DNA from: Glycine soja
Taxonomy: Eukaryota; Streptophyta; Magnoliopsida; Fabales; Fabaceae
DNA: 64,000 nucleotides
NCBI RefSeq assembly: GCF_004193775.1
Contig: NC_041019.1
Location: forward strand, 13,006,204-13,070,203
Reading direction: 5' to 3'
The notes under the pieces are model-generated. The model was not told where the DNA came from, searched no databases, and was given only the letters and a program-made list of their open reading frames with translations. Numbering within the stretch: position 1 is the first letter of the stretch; each line of letters opens with the position of its first letter. The position numbers and the translations under genes are program-made. This document shows positions 37,070-49,183 of the stretch, piece after piece.

Positions 37070-37330
37070 AGAGTAGTTTTTTAATTAATTTTCCAATGAG
37101 GATAAGTCATAAGGATTTTCACCGGTATAAAGTCATAAAATAATTCACAACTTTAACTTTTTTTTAGTGAAGTCATAAAAAATTTAATGTCTTTAGTTTC
37201 TTTTTTTCAAAATTGTTTATGTAAAGTCATAAATTTTTCACGACTTAAAGTCGTGCTAATTTTTTTTTAAAAAATAAATTAGTATTGAATGACTTTAAAG
37301 TCGTTTTAATTTATACGACTTCTCTACATT
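37070..37330. repeat. Cluster of aagtcata/tatgactt motifs
   Basis: Seven or so copies of (t)aaagtcat(a) or its complement, beside the PMD pseudogene. They may be the subterminal repeats of a transposon that carried it; the matching right cluster is not evident. Confidence 0.4.
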
Positions 37331-37516
37331 GTTTTGTTTAATATTTTTTATATTTTTATTACTAATGTTAAAGATTATTATTTGTTTTATAAATTAGAAA
37401 AAATGATGTAAACAAAAGACTTAACTTTAAATAAAAAAAAGCACAACACATATATTTGTTTAAGAAAAACATTAATAGTGGGATGATGTCCCACAACAAG
37501 TTCTTCTGGATATATG

Positions 37517-39730
37517 TCATGGTCTTTCATCTTGTTGCACTTGATTTGTTAGTGATTGTTGTTCTCTTGTTCTACGACCTCTTCCTCTTCTTGTTCTAGG
37601 ATGATCACGTGTAACTGTTTGTTGTTGTTGTTGATGAATATCATCACTACCATAACCATCATTATCATCATCATCATTATTGTTGTGGTTATCATCATCT
37701 TCCTCCTCATCCTCATGATCCATGCCATGCATCTAAGTAGGATGATGGACGATAACAAGAGCTTGATGGTAGTAGGTTGTATGCAGATGACGAAGAATTG
37801 AAAATGGTAGCAAACATTTGTAAGTGTCCTTCAAAAACAGTTGAGATAGAAGGAACTTGAAATGAGTATTAAGACTTATATGATGAGACTCCCGATGTTT
37901 GAAAACTTTGTTCACATCATTGAGGCATATATCCAAAGAAGTCTGCTAGTTGATAAATAGATTGTGCATGTGACTGATGATGCTAGGGCATATATCTAGA
38001 AATAAGCATTGAAGGTACACTAGGTTCAACATGTGATTAATGGTGGTGATGAACTGGATAACACCGAAAATTAAGAATTATCAAGTTAGAAATAATAATG
38101 AATAATAATAACAATGATTTATGAAAATTCTTACGTAAACTTACAACCTCAATAGATGGTGTCCCTTCACGCAATATATATTGGCTAATTCGACGTATGT
38201 ACCATTGCATATATTCTGAATTTTCATGCAAAATACCGTGGTGAACTTCACCTTGAACAATATAATCATTTCAATGATTTCATTTGTTAATCCAGTGATG
38301 ATGATGACGGTAAGGCCAAAAAATATATGTTCTCCCTCTCATATCTATTTTGTTGAATTAATCTAAGTTTGGTGGCTCATCTAAAATATTTTTTCACAGT
38401 CCAAATTGTCTCATGATCCTATCTACTGCATGTCATTCCACAATTGCAAAGCATATGAGAGGTACTTTTGCACGAACAATCATAGATACCTCAACATTAT
38501 TAATTAATCATCTTATTTGAGGTGCCTCATAAGGTGTCTATAAGAATTGCAAGATATATATTATTATTGTTACATATTTATTAATGAATAAGAAGCACAA
38601 AGAAATAATAAAAAATGAATCTCATTCATATGTAGTCTATCAAATATGATGTATATAAGTCTGACTGCATGGGTGGGAATGTTTGTTCGGCTCATTGTCC
38701 GAGACCATCTTTGTGCAAGAAGAAATCCAAGTCCTTGTTGTACTTCTTCGTCAGATAGGTCATCTATGCATGGGGCAATGCATTTAATATGGTCCTACGC
38801 CCATCATTGTAGTAGTAACAAACATCCTTTGATATCAATTTGTAAAGGCTTTACGACCCAATCTAGAGCTCAAAAAAGGAAAGCTAATACTACTGCACCC
38901 CAACTATAATGACTTGTCTCTATAAAATTTTCTAACAAAAGGAGATACATATAATGAACTCTTGCTCCTGATGTATCTACATCAAACATCCGCCTATGAG
39001 CATCATGATATGAGCTCTAGCATGTTGTGCAATCACAACATCATCAGCATCAATAGGAAGTTCTTGAAAAAAAATTTGCAACCACATAAATAAATCATTT
39101 TTCCTTTGATATACTTATTAGGTGGAATATCCCCTAATAAGGCCTGACAAGCAAGACGTACATCACTGGTACGGGCACCAGTTACAGGCAGTTCGTCAAT
39201 CTTGAGGCTTAGTTGCAAGGCCACATCTTCTAAAATTATGGTTGTCTTCCATGTGGAAAATGAAATGTGTGTTTCGGGCCTTCAACGTTCAACCAATGCA
39301 CTCATCAAATGTTGGTTGATATCAATATTCTCAACAATTACAAAACCAAAACCAGCTTTATTTATTAAATTTTGCATGCGATTATCTATTTGCTCCAAAT
39401 GCATAAAAGCTTAGACAAAATTACACCTTGGACAAATCATTCTTTCTTCTCCCTCCCACACTTTATTGGAAATATGATTTTGTAAGCATAACAATGAGCC
39501 ATCAATAGGTCCAGGTTGTATATGTGTCATTGCTTCACAAATAAAAACAAGAGATTGCAAGAAGGATGAATGAGGCGGGATGTTAGAAAGAGAAACAAGC
39601 TCCACAACAAAAGAAGGATGAATGAGGTGGGATGTGAGAAAAAAGGTCCAATGCGAAAGAAGTAGCCTTTGGTAGTGAAGTGATTCATCCTCATGATGAC
39701 AAATATCTTGTGATGGCATGCCCTTATATC
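37517..39730 (-). pseudogene. Plant mobile domain (PMD/MAIN-like) protein gene, decayed
   Basis: On the minus strand, pieces in several frames follow the order of PMD proteins: VALQLSLKIDELPVTG and LACQALLGDIPPNKYIKG (near 39215-39110), HYSWGAVVLAFLY (about 38860), HAVDRIMRQFGL and LDEPPNLD (about 38430-38360), EYMQWYIRRI (about 38210). It ends in an acidic and Gln-rich tail, EEEDDDNHNNNDDDDN ... RTRRGRGRR, with the stop near 37517. Stops and frame changes separate the blocks. PMDs occur in transposons and in host MAIN/MAIL proteins. The many breaks and the neighbouring short-repeat cluster suggest a dead transposon-borne copy. Confidence 0.7.
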
Positions 39731-39835
39731 ATTCAATTCCATACTTCCATTCCATCATTTATACAAACAGTAAATAAAATAGATATCCATAACATATGTG
39801 TAAAAACATAAAGAAGTGGAGAAGATTTGATTCTC

Positions 39836-39855
39836 ACACACACACACACACACAC
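39836..39855. repeat. (CA)n microsatellite
   Basis: About 20 bp of CA repeats between the PMD and NBS-LRR pseudogenes. Confidence 0.9.
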
Positions 39856-40706
39856 GCACCAAATAATGAAAATTATGGTTAAAACTTTAAACTAAAACTT
39901 ATTGAATTTCAAAAGAAAGAGTTTGAAGTAGTTGGATCTGGAGGATCTTTCACTTCAAGAAAAGTCACCAGAGCAGGACAGGTTATTATAATCATTGCTT
40001 CTAAAGATGAAAATTTACATGAAGAAGGAAATACATTGGAGAGCTTTGTTAGATTTTCAAGATAAACGTCCTTCAATTGAGAAAAGTTGGTTTTCCCTGT
40101 CATTCCTTCGTCTTTATGGATGATAATAATTTCCTCCAATGCCTCACATTCTGAAATGTCCATATATTTTAGCATTTGACACACTGGTAGCCAATTAAGA
40201 GACTGACATTGTTGCACTCATAGAATTTGCAGGTTTTGGTAGAACCTGAAAAATTTTCTATTAATGATTTGAGTTATTTTAGGTAGATTGGTCAAAATCA
40301 ATTTATCTAGCAATTGCAAGATCCTTGTAGAATGAGATGTTTCACTGTGAATGTTGAAAACCAATTTCAATTCCATACAATAACTCATGATGAGTTTCTT
40401 TAAATTCCTCAACTCCTGTAATGTCTTAGAGGCAACAACACAAACCAATGAGTTACAATCATGTACTTATGTTCATTCAACTCAGAAAAAGACTTCTCGT
40501 CAATCATGGCCTCTTTATTTATCATTTTTCTATCATCAAAGTCTTTTGCAAATACAAACCTAGTTGCAAATTCTACTAAAGGACATTTTTCTATAATGAA
40601 AGTTTTCAAACTTGGAAATTCTAAAAATAATCGTCGTAAAAATAGGTCAATCTTGAGAGAAACTGGAACTCCTCCTTTCTCAGTGCTGGGAACTTAATTT
40701 TTTTGG

Positions 40707-42688
40707 TAAATAGTCATTTTCGTTCTTGATTGTGTAGAGCACTAACAAATTCGTCCCCCAAAAATAGAAATTTAAATTTTAGTCTCCAAAAGTGAAAAAA
40801 GTACGACAAATCCATCCACCGGTTAACTTTCGTCTATTACCGTTAATGAAAGAGTCTATGTGGCATAAAGGGATGGAAATGTCACAAAAATAATTGACAA
40901 TATGAATGTTAAATAGATTAGACCAAATTGATAGTAAGTTACCATGGGACCAAAATGTCAGTTAGTTATCATTGGATCAAAATGTCAATAATTTTCCATT
41001 GGGCCAACATATCAGTAAATTTTTTTGGACCAAAATGTCGACCAAAATATTAGTACGTTTCCATTGGACCAAAATGTCAGTAAGTTATCATTGGATCAAA
41101 ATGTCAGTACATTTTCATTTGACTAATTTGTCATACCCCAAATTTCATTTCATTTAAGGGTAAAATATCATTTAATCTTCATCTTTTTCTTCTTTTTTTT
41201 ATCGTTGGAAGCATAACATTACAATAAACACTTAAAAAATAGGAAAACAAACATAAGTTAGAACATACATAATAATAAGTATTAATATTGATTAATAAGC
41301 ATAATTACTTTAAGAAACATTGTAACTCAAATGCAACCACAACACTAGTAACATATATTTTAAAATTTGATTGATTATTTTTATTTTTGCTTACATGTTA
41401 TTTATGTTAGATGTTACATAGTTGTGGGATGAGATTATCTGCCCTCAATATGCTCCACAAGTTGAACAACCTCCGGCTAATTTTGAAAGTACTCCAACTC
41501 CTAATGTTGAAGGTACTCCAACTCCAACTACCACTCAAGGTACTCCAACTCCTAGTGTTGTGAGTGAATTTTACATATAATTGATTAGTTATTGTTAAAT
41601 TTTGTTATGCATAACCAACCACCATTTATAATTGTTGTAGGAAACAAACTTCATACCTCCACCATTGTTAACTATGTTTAGACCACCTCCAATTAGGCCT
41701 TCAACATCAATTTGAATTATATTTCCAGATGTATCATTTCATGGGATGAACCAACTGAATTACATAAGCTTCATACCCACACCAAGGCTGCCTCGCCACC
41801 AAGATTCAAAGAAGTGAAATATGAGATATGTTTGTCTTTTGTTTATAGTAGATTCTGACTAATTATTATAATTTGAATAAATTTGTAATAATTAGTACAC
41901 AATTACAATGTTTATTTTTGTACAATGGTAGAATGTTTATTTTGAAAAATTTCTATCGTGATAGCATTATGTAATGGTAAAATCAAGTTGGGTCTCATTT
42001 TTTTGTAAGGATTAACTTAATGGTTCTGTATTTTTGTTTAAGTATCATATTTTGGGTAAAGTATTATCACATTAGAAATTTTATAGTAACAGACAAATTA
42101 TGTTTATTAATCAATGTTATACTTATTATTATGTTTGTTCTAACTTATGCTTGCTTTCCTATTGTTTAAGTGTTTATTGTAATGTTATGCTTACAACAAT
42201 AATGAAGATTAAATTATATTGTATCCTTAAATGAAATGAAATATGGGGTTTGACAAATTAGTCCAATGGAAACATATAGACATTTTGGTCCAAAAAAAAA
42301 TTATTGAAATTTTGATCCAATGGAAAATTACGGACATTTTGGTCCAATGATAAATTATTGACATTTTAGTCCAATGAAAACGTACTGACATTTTGGTCTA
42401 AAAAAAGAAATTACTAACATTTTGGTCCAATGGAAAATTATCGACATTTTAGTCCGATGATAACTTACTGACATTTTGGTCCAATCTATTCTGTAGTCAT
42501 GTTGGTAATCATTTTTGTAATATTTTTGTCCCTCCATATCCCGTAGGCTCTTTTATTAATGGTATGGATGAATTTGTCGCATTTTTTTTTCACTTTTGGG
42601 ACTAAAATTTAAATTTCTATCTTTTGGGGACGAATTTGTCACTACTTTACATATTCACAAACAAAAATGACTATTTACCTATCTGGGT
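40707..42688. mobile_element. Foldback / long-TIR transposon inside the NBS-LRR gene
   Basis: Ends are inverted copies: GGTAAATAGTCATTTTCGTT at the left and, reverse complemented, GGTAAATAGTCATTTTTGTT at the right. Inverted similarity continues about 600 bp inward on each side (roughly 40707-41345 against 42085-42688). Each arm contains a tandem array of a ~25-bp unit, ggaccaaaatgtcagtaag-like (40920-41140 and 42240-42490). The core of about 700 bp includes a coding-like fragment. No transposase is seen and I could not find a clear target duplication. Long TIRs with internal arrays suggest a Mutator-like or foldback class; the class is inferred. Confidence 0.82.
41420..41790 (+). pseudogene. 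Pro/Thr-rich gene fragment in the foldback core
   Basis: One frame reads EIICPQYAPQVEQPPANFES followed by STPTPNVEGTPTPTTTQGTP. A plausible intron (GTGAGT near 41562 to TTGTAG at 41640) leads to ETNFIPPPLLTMFRPPPIRP and a stop. It is possibly the tail of a PMD or other transposon-borne protein, or a captured host fragment. I do not recognise it. Confidence 0.35.
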
Positions 42689-43312
42689 TTGAGGTCAAGA
42701 TACTACTTTATTTAACTTGTCATATGTCTCTAATATTAATTCATTTAGTTGGTGGAGCTTTGTTGCTTCATCATCAACGATTAGATATAGCAAAGAGGGG
42801 CAACTTTTGATGTGTATTATTTGTAGATTTTCAAGGCCAAGATATCTTCCTGGAATTAATGGAACTCCATATGTAATATTACAACCAATATAGTTATGTT
42901 AATTTTAGTTCCTTTAGTGGCTGAAATATTTTTTGTACCCATCCTCATCAATGATAACTTCTCTATGTTCAAACAGAAACTTTAATGTTTTGCACTTCTC
43001 AATGTTGATAGATTCGAGTTTGTTTGACCTAGACAAGAGTGTGTTTAGCCTTTCATCATAATTTTTTGCCCCAAACAGTATCAGGTTGATGAAATGTGAA
43101 GGCTTAACATTAGCAATTGCCTTGCTTAATTCCTCATTGTCAACAATATTGTACTTAGTAATAGTTGAGAATTCATCCTGCAAGATTTTTCCACTCTTTT
43201 TATCATTTTGTGCATCTTTGAATTCAAGCATCATGTCAAAGACTAGCCAAATATCCAATTCCTTGGAAGAGGTAACTTGGTCCCTAATTTTTTTAAGGTA
43301 ATTAAAACTATT

Positions 43313-43587
43313 TTTGAAATAAAAAAAATCCAGTTCTCTTATAAATTTTTTTAATTATCTAAAGCTCTCTAATTAGTTCTCATTTTTTTTCTAAATATTT
43401 AGAAGTTTATAATGAATTTAAGATAAAAAACAATTTTGGAAGTAAAAAGTTAGTAAAAATTTAATAAAATATGTATGGATTTGAAAAAGGAAAATTTTGA
43501 AAAAACAATTAGTCAAAATTTAAAATTTTTGAGTTGAAAAAGATTTTAAAATAATTGAATCAATTTAATTTAATTATAATCATTTGT

Positions 43588-43629
<42 letters not shown>

Positions 43630-45180
43630 AATTTAATTAGTAATGTGTCACTATAAATTACTAATAAGTTGATATTTGTTAAGAATACGACGTTGGTGTT
43701 TGCATTCAAGGAGTATTATTCTTTTTAAAATTATATGTATAGCCACCGCACATAAACATTGGAAAATTATCTTCAATTATATATGCTATAAATTATGTGT
43801 ATTTTTCAGAATGCATAGATTAATAACTATACTCAATAAGTTCTAAAAGGCATATAGAGGTTAATATACTAGCTAGGGAAATTACAATTAATAATGGAAG
43901 AATTTAAATAATTTTTTTAAAATAAATTGTTGCTAAAATTTACTAATCCTGAAATTAGAGAAAATTTGTTAGTACTAAATTTAATCATTATTTATATTCA
44001 TTAATTTTTAAAAGTAATAAATTCTCACACTTATTACATACCCCTTCCGACCGTGGAACCCAAACTGTTTGGCTCCTTTGAATCCTGGAAATGGAAGATA
44101 CTCCCAGACAATATCTTCAATTTTGATCAGTGCGTCCATAATATACCAATGTTTTGGCTTGTTGGTATGTCAGGTCTTTTACTTCGAATGGAAGAAACTC
44201 CGGTGTTCTTTTACAGAAAAAGCTGAAGTAATATAACAGTCCTATATTAGCTTAGTACTATGAGGAGAAAAGAAGAATATATAATACTAGTTAAAAGAAA
44301 TCATGTCGTGCGACTAGTAATTAAAAATATTAAAGAAAAAAATTAATTAAAAATTATGATGATAGTATGTAGTGTAAAGAAAATCACAATAAATTATGTT
44401 GATACATTTTTCATAAAAAATAAAATCTTTTTTATTCTTTAATCCGTGTGCTTAAGACATTAACTAACATTTTTAATGAAGTGATTATTTTATTAATAAT
44501 TCTCAGTTGAGTTTTAGATTTTTAAGTTTAAACAGTGTTTCATTTTGTCTTTTCTAATTTATTAATTCTATTCGGAGTTGTGATTTAAAAATTCAAAATT
44601 AGATCTAAAGTTTGAAAGCCATTTCAAACTCATCTCTTTTTTTTTTTTTTGTAATTTAGTATCTTTAATAGAGTTTTTTCCTTTAAATTATGTTTTTTTA
44701 ATTATCTACAAAGTTGAAACTCAAATCTGTGTTGGCAAACTTGTTTATTCAGCAACTATTAAGATAAACTTAATAATGAGAGATTACCATAGATACATGA
44801 AGATTTAAGTTTATTGTATGTTAAAAAATATTAATCTATTTAGTAAAAAAAAATAGTCTTAAGATTTTGAATGCAACTCAATTTTTACCCTGCCATACAC
44901 GGGTAAACAAATGGTTTAAGTGTTTTTATTTAGATTTTATCTTTTATTTAATTGTAAACTCAATTTTTACTTGTTTTTTTTATCTAATTGAGGTTGCAAT
45001 TTTATCTAAATGGATTTACTTTTATTTAATGGAACTAAAAAATTAAGAAATATTTAGAAAGAAAATATTTAAAATATGAAAAACCACAATAGAATTTATA
45101 GAGCATGTATAGTAATTAACTTGTACATAACATATATGTAATAAATTTTGTTTACATTAAATTTAAACATAAATATCTAA
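43313..45180. other. AT-rich intergenic DNA with a microsatellite and one orphan exon
   Basis: (AT)n at about 43590-43624. Apart from the exon-like block at 44040-44139 I see no gene. Confidence 0.55.
44040..44139 (-). pseudogene. Orphan exon-like ORF of unknown gene
   Basis: Minus-strand ATG at 44139 opens MDALIKIEDIVWEYLPFPGF and then KGAKQFGFHGRK. It runs into GG|GTATGTAATA, a good donor-like site near 44045. The base composition is clearly less AT-rich than its surroundings, which supports a coding origin. No partner exon was found in the next few hundred bases and I do not recognise the protein. Confidence 0.35.
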
Positions 45181-45190
45181 ATATCTAAGA

Positions 45191-45193
<3 letters not shown>

Positions 45194-45266
<73 letters not shown>
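45194..45266. repeat. (AT)n microsatellite
   Basis: About 73 bp pure AT at the left edge of the tandem array. Confidence 0.96.
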
Positions 45267-45268
<2 letters not shown>

Positions 45269-46536
45269 TAGTGTATTTTTCATCATGTGACAAAGATGTT
45301 TTGAAAGATAAACATTATTCATAAAAAAATTTGTATACATTAAATTTAAATATAAATATCTAAAAATCTCTTAATAATAAAAAATCAATGATTATAAAAA
45401 CAATATTAATCATTACAATTGTCCTAGGATGGTGGTTACCCATGTGATAAATAGATATTAATATAGATTAGGATAACATAAATAAAATATATAATAGTTT
45501 AGAAATAGAATATTAATACTTTCACATTCAAAAAGTAAGGATATACGTTTTGATATAAAATAAATCTAAATATCTTTCATATAAAATTTATATACATTAA
45601 ATTTAAATATAAATATCTAAGAATATATTGACATAAAAAACTGATAATTGTTGGAAGAAAATTCACTCAAAGGATTTGTCCTAATATAGAGACCTGTACA
45701 TGGATGAATATAAATATAGATTATCACAACATAAATAAAATATATAATAGACTAAAAAAATATATTGTTCATACTTTAAATTAAAAATATATATTTTGAT
45801 ATAAAAAGAATATATAAAAAAAAACTAATCATCCCAAAAGATTTGTTGATAACTCATGTGAAAGATAGATATAAATATGGATTAACACAACATAAATAAC
45901 ACATATAATTATTTAAAAATAAAATTTTTATACTTTTAGATTTAAAAAATGAAGGATGTTTTGATATAAAAAGACATATAAACATCACTCATATAAAGAT
46001 TGTGTACATTAAATTTTAATATAAATATCTAAAAGTCACTTGACATAAAAAAATACAATGATTATAAAAATAATTAATCACTCAAATAGATTTGTCCTAC
46101 TGTGTGATTACATGTGTGTCAGATAGATATAAATATGAATTAGCGCAACCTAAATAGAACATATAATTGTGTGAAAAATATAATTTTTATATTTCAAATT
46201 AAAAAAATAAAGGATATTTTGATATAAAATGAATTTTAAACATCATTCATATAAAATTTTATACGTTAAAATTAAATATAAACACCTGAGAGTCTTTTGA
46301 CATAAAAATCAATGTTTGTAAAAACAAATCATCCAAGTTAATTTACCCCTGGTATGCATATTTCTTGAACAGATGAATATAAATATGGATTAGTGCAACT
46401 TAAATAGAATATATAATAGGTCAAAAATATTCTTTTTATACTTTCAAATTAAAAAAAAATAAGGGTATTTTTATATAAATTTTGTATACATTAAATTTTG
46501 GTATAAATATCTAAGAGTCTCTTAACATAGAAAATC

Positions 46537-46541
<5 letters not shown>

Positions 46542-46586
<45 letters not shown>
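46542..46586. repeat. (AAT)n microsatellite
   Basis: About 15 AAT units inside one unit of the tandem array. Confidence 0.95.
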
Positions 46587-46587
<1 letters not shown>

Positions 46588-47993
46588 CCCAATGATTTGT
46601 TCCAGTATGGTTACACGTGTGATAGATGAATTTAAATATGAACTAGCAAAATATAAGTAGAATATATAATTATTTAAAAAATAATAATTTTTTACACTTT
46701 AAAATTTGTCATAAAATGAAGGATGCCTTGATATGAAAAGAAATATAAACATCATTCAATTAAAATTAAATTAAATTAATCATCCCAATATGTTTGTTCT
46801 AGTGTGATTATCTATGTGGTAGATGGATATAAATATGCACTAATGCAACATAAATGGAAGATTAAATTGTTAAAAAATATAACTTTTGGTATTTTCAAAC
46901 TTACAATAATGAAGACTATTTGAATATAAATAAATTTAAATATTATTTGAATAAAATTTGTATAATTAAAATTAAATATAAATATGTAAGAGTCTCTTGA
47001 TATAAAAAAATAATAATTAAGCATATAAATAGATTTATCTTAGTATAGTTTCCATGCAATAGAAGCATATAAGTATGGATTAACACAATAAAAATAAATA
47101 AATTAACACTAATTTTACTCACAGCAAAATAAGATGGTTCTAATTTCATCCACTTTACCTTTTTAATTTCAATCATTCCCAATTTTTCTAATTTCTCTAA
47201 TACAATTAATATGAAAATGCATAGAGAATAATTATAAATGGTAGAAATTTGGGTATTTTGGTTTCTTTGTCATGAAAATACTTATTTTGTAAAAACTAAT
47301 AATATTCTTTTCCGGTGAAAATATTATAGTCTATTTCTTTGCTCAACTAAAAAAAATACTAGATTTGCCACTGATCATACCTATCCATCTAATTGATATA
47401 TGTAATGTTATTTTTATTATTTAAAATGTAAATTGATAAAGTTACCTACCCATTTTCTTTTTACTAAATTTTTTACATTCCTATAAAAAAATGAAGGTTG
47501 TTTTAATATAAAAATAAATTTATATACTAATCATATAAAAATTGTATAATTAAAAATTAAATATAAATATATAAAAATCTCTTCATATAAAAAACAATAA
47601 TTAAGCACCCAAATGGATTTATGTTACTATGTTACCTTGTGACGAAAGGATACAAATACAGATTAACACAACAAAAATAAATAAATTGACACTAAGTTTA
47701 CTTACAGAAAAATAAAATCTTTTTTTGGTATTATTGTATGAAATTCTTTTTTTTAATTATTAATTCATAAACAACCATATATAGTTGTATTAATTAAAAA
47801 AATATAATCAATATATGATATTTACGATATCAACCTTCAAATTGATAAGTTGAAATTAATTTATAGCATATATAAATAAACAAAACATGCCAGATTTATT
47901 TTTATTTCATGATACAAATATAAATATATAATTGGTCATTTACAATATTTATACATGTGTGCGGATACAATTTTGTATAATCAGGCCTTTTCA

Positions 47994-48350
47994 CACTATA
48001 AGGAATAAGTTTTTTAGTGACAACCAAAAATTGTTGCATTGGTATAAGCCAAAACATCATATGTATATAAAACTATTCCAACATATATTTGTTTTTGTCG
48101 TCAATTAATTTGCTATACCTTCAGTTTTGTCTCTATCAATATAGATTTTAGTGACAAATTTTAAGGTTATTAGAAAAGTACTTTATCATGTAACTACAAT
48201 TTTATCTACCGTTAGTATAAGTTTTAGTCACCAATAATAATTTTCAATACTTACCATTTTAACATTTTTTTTAGATTATAGTGACGAAATTTAAGATTGT
48301 TACACGATAACATATATTTATTGTTTATCTTTCATTAATATTTGGTTTTA
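47994..48350. mobile_element. Possible CACTA element end fragment
   Basis: cactataaggaataagtttt followed by ttagtgacaa and repeated (t)tagtgac(g/a)aa blocks resembles a CACTA terminus with subterminal repeats. The opposite end is not seen, so it is a fragment or a chance likeness. Confidence 0.35.
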
Positions 48351-48489
48351 GATGATAAAATGGGATACCCAGTCCAATAGAAGTTGTGAATTATAGCAAG
48401 TTGGGCTGAAAAAAAAATCTGAATTTCATGGGAAACTACTATTGGTTCCTATCAAATTAGTTTTTGCCCTACCACGTTCTGAAAACTCT

Positions 48490-48700
48490 TTTTTGCCCCT
48501 CATTTCAAAACTCCTCCTCTCCTTCTTCGCTCTCCCCCCCTTTCTTGGCACTCATCTCTCTTCTCTTTTCCTTTTCTCCTCTCAACCTTTTCTTTCTTCC
48601 TCTTCTTCCCTTCCCCAACTTCTCTCCTTTTCAACCATCCTCCTTCACCTCCCAACCGCGCCCAACTCTTCTCCCTCTCCTTCCCCAACTCCTCTGAGGT
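48490..48700 (+). promoter_or_regulatory. Pyrimidine-rich tract, possible leader of the PMD gene
   Basis: About 200 bp almost free of purines on the plus strand (ctcctctccttcttcgctct-like), in the position of a 5' UTR. The role is inferred. Confidence 0.35.
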
Positions 48701-48729
48701 ACCTTTTTTTATTTCACAAATTTGCCTTC

Positions 48730-49085
48730 AACAGAATCGTGATTCCATTGTAGACATAGCTACAACATAATCACGATTCCATCTATATTTTTCTAGCAAA
48801 AATAGGTAACAAAATCATGATAACATTGTGTATTTTGACATAATAGAGCCTATTTGATTTTGGGTTTGGAAAATCACAACAAAATCATTATTCCGTTGTG
48901 ACAGTGGAAAACAATATAGCAAAATCACGATTCCATTGTATGTTTCACCAAAGAGTATAACAAAATCACAATTCCATTATGTGTTTCATTAGAATGCACA
49001 ACGAAATAAATACACAATGAAATCGTGATTCTATTGTGCATTATGATGAAACACACAACGAAATCATTCTGTTGTATATTTTTTT
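48730..49085. repeat. Left cluster of aatcatgattccattgtg-type motifs
   Basis: About nine copies in both orientations of (a)aaatcacgattccattgtg and variants, with the internal near-palindrome AATCATGATT/AATCGTGATT. Confidence 0.85.
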
Positions 49086-49183
49086 ATTACTTTTAGACAA
49101 ATTTAATGTTTTTTTATTTATTTTATTGTCTTAGTTAAATATAATTGTTTATTATAATGACTTTTTTTTTCATTTTTTATAGA

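Larger units (their letters stand above)
39909..43312 (-). pseudogene. NBS-LRR disease-resistance gene, leucine-rich-repeat part, split by an insertion
   Basis: The minus strand encodes successive LRRs of the coiled-coil NBS-LRR type. Right part (43312-42690): KLESINIEKCKTLKFLFEHR, then LENLQIIHIKSCPSLLYLIV and LHQLNELILETYDKLNKVV. Left part (40706-39909): STEKGGVPVSLKIDLFLR, FPSLKTFIIEKCPLVEFATR, ELRNLKKLIMSYCMELKLVF, MLKYMDISECEALEEIIII and SSLEAMIIITCPALVTFLEV, then a stop. Between them lies a ~2-kb foldback element. There is also a frameshift near 40440, a TGA near 40218 and other stops around 42900. No NB-ARC motifs (P-loop, GLPL, MHD) are in the window. Such proteins sense pathogen effectors; this one cannot be made whole. 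Confidence 0.78.
45181..47700. repeat. Degenerate tandem array, unit about 250 bp, eight or nine copies
   Basis: A diagnostic block, (c)atgtgNNagatagatataaa followed by tatggattaacacaacataa, recurs at about 45441, 45699, 45855, 46111, 46354, 46613, 46811, 47051 and 47638. Most spacings are 240-260 bp, with some deleted units. Each unit also has gatttgtcctagt, acattaaatttaaatataaa and ctaagagtctcttga-like blocks. An (AT)n tract (45194-45266) and an (AAT)n tract (46542-46586) lie inside. No coding. Confidence 0.85.

Noticed and set aside
37556..37801. Plus-strand Ile-rich frame
   Set aside because: Shadow of the Asp/Asn-rich codon repeat tail of the PMD pseudogene on the minus strand.
40690..42710. 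A ctggg string on each side as target duplication of the foldback element
   Set aside because: Only about five bases match and they are not adjacent to the inverted ends; likely chance.
48442..48753. Ser/Pro/Leu-rich frames at 48.4-48.75 kb
   Set aside because: They result from a pyrimidine-rich tract; composition only, overlapping frames on both strands.
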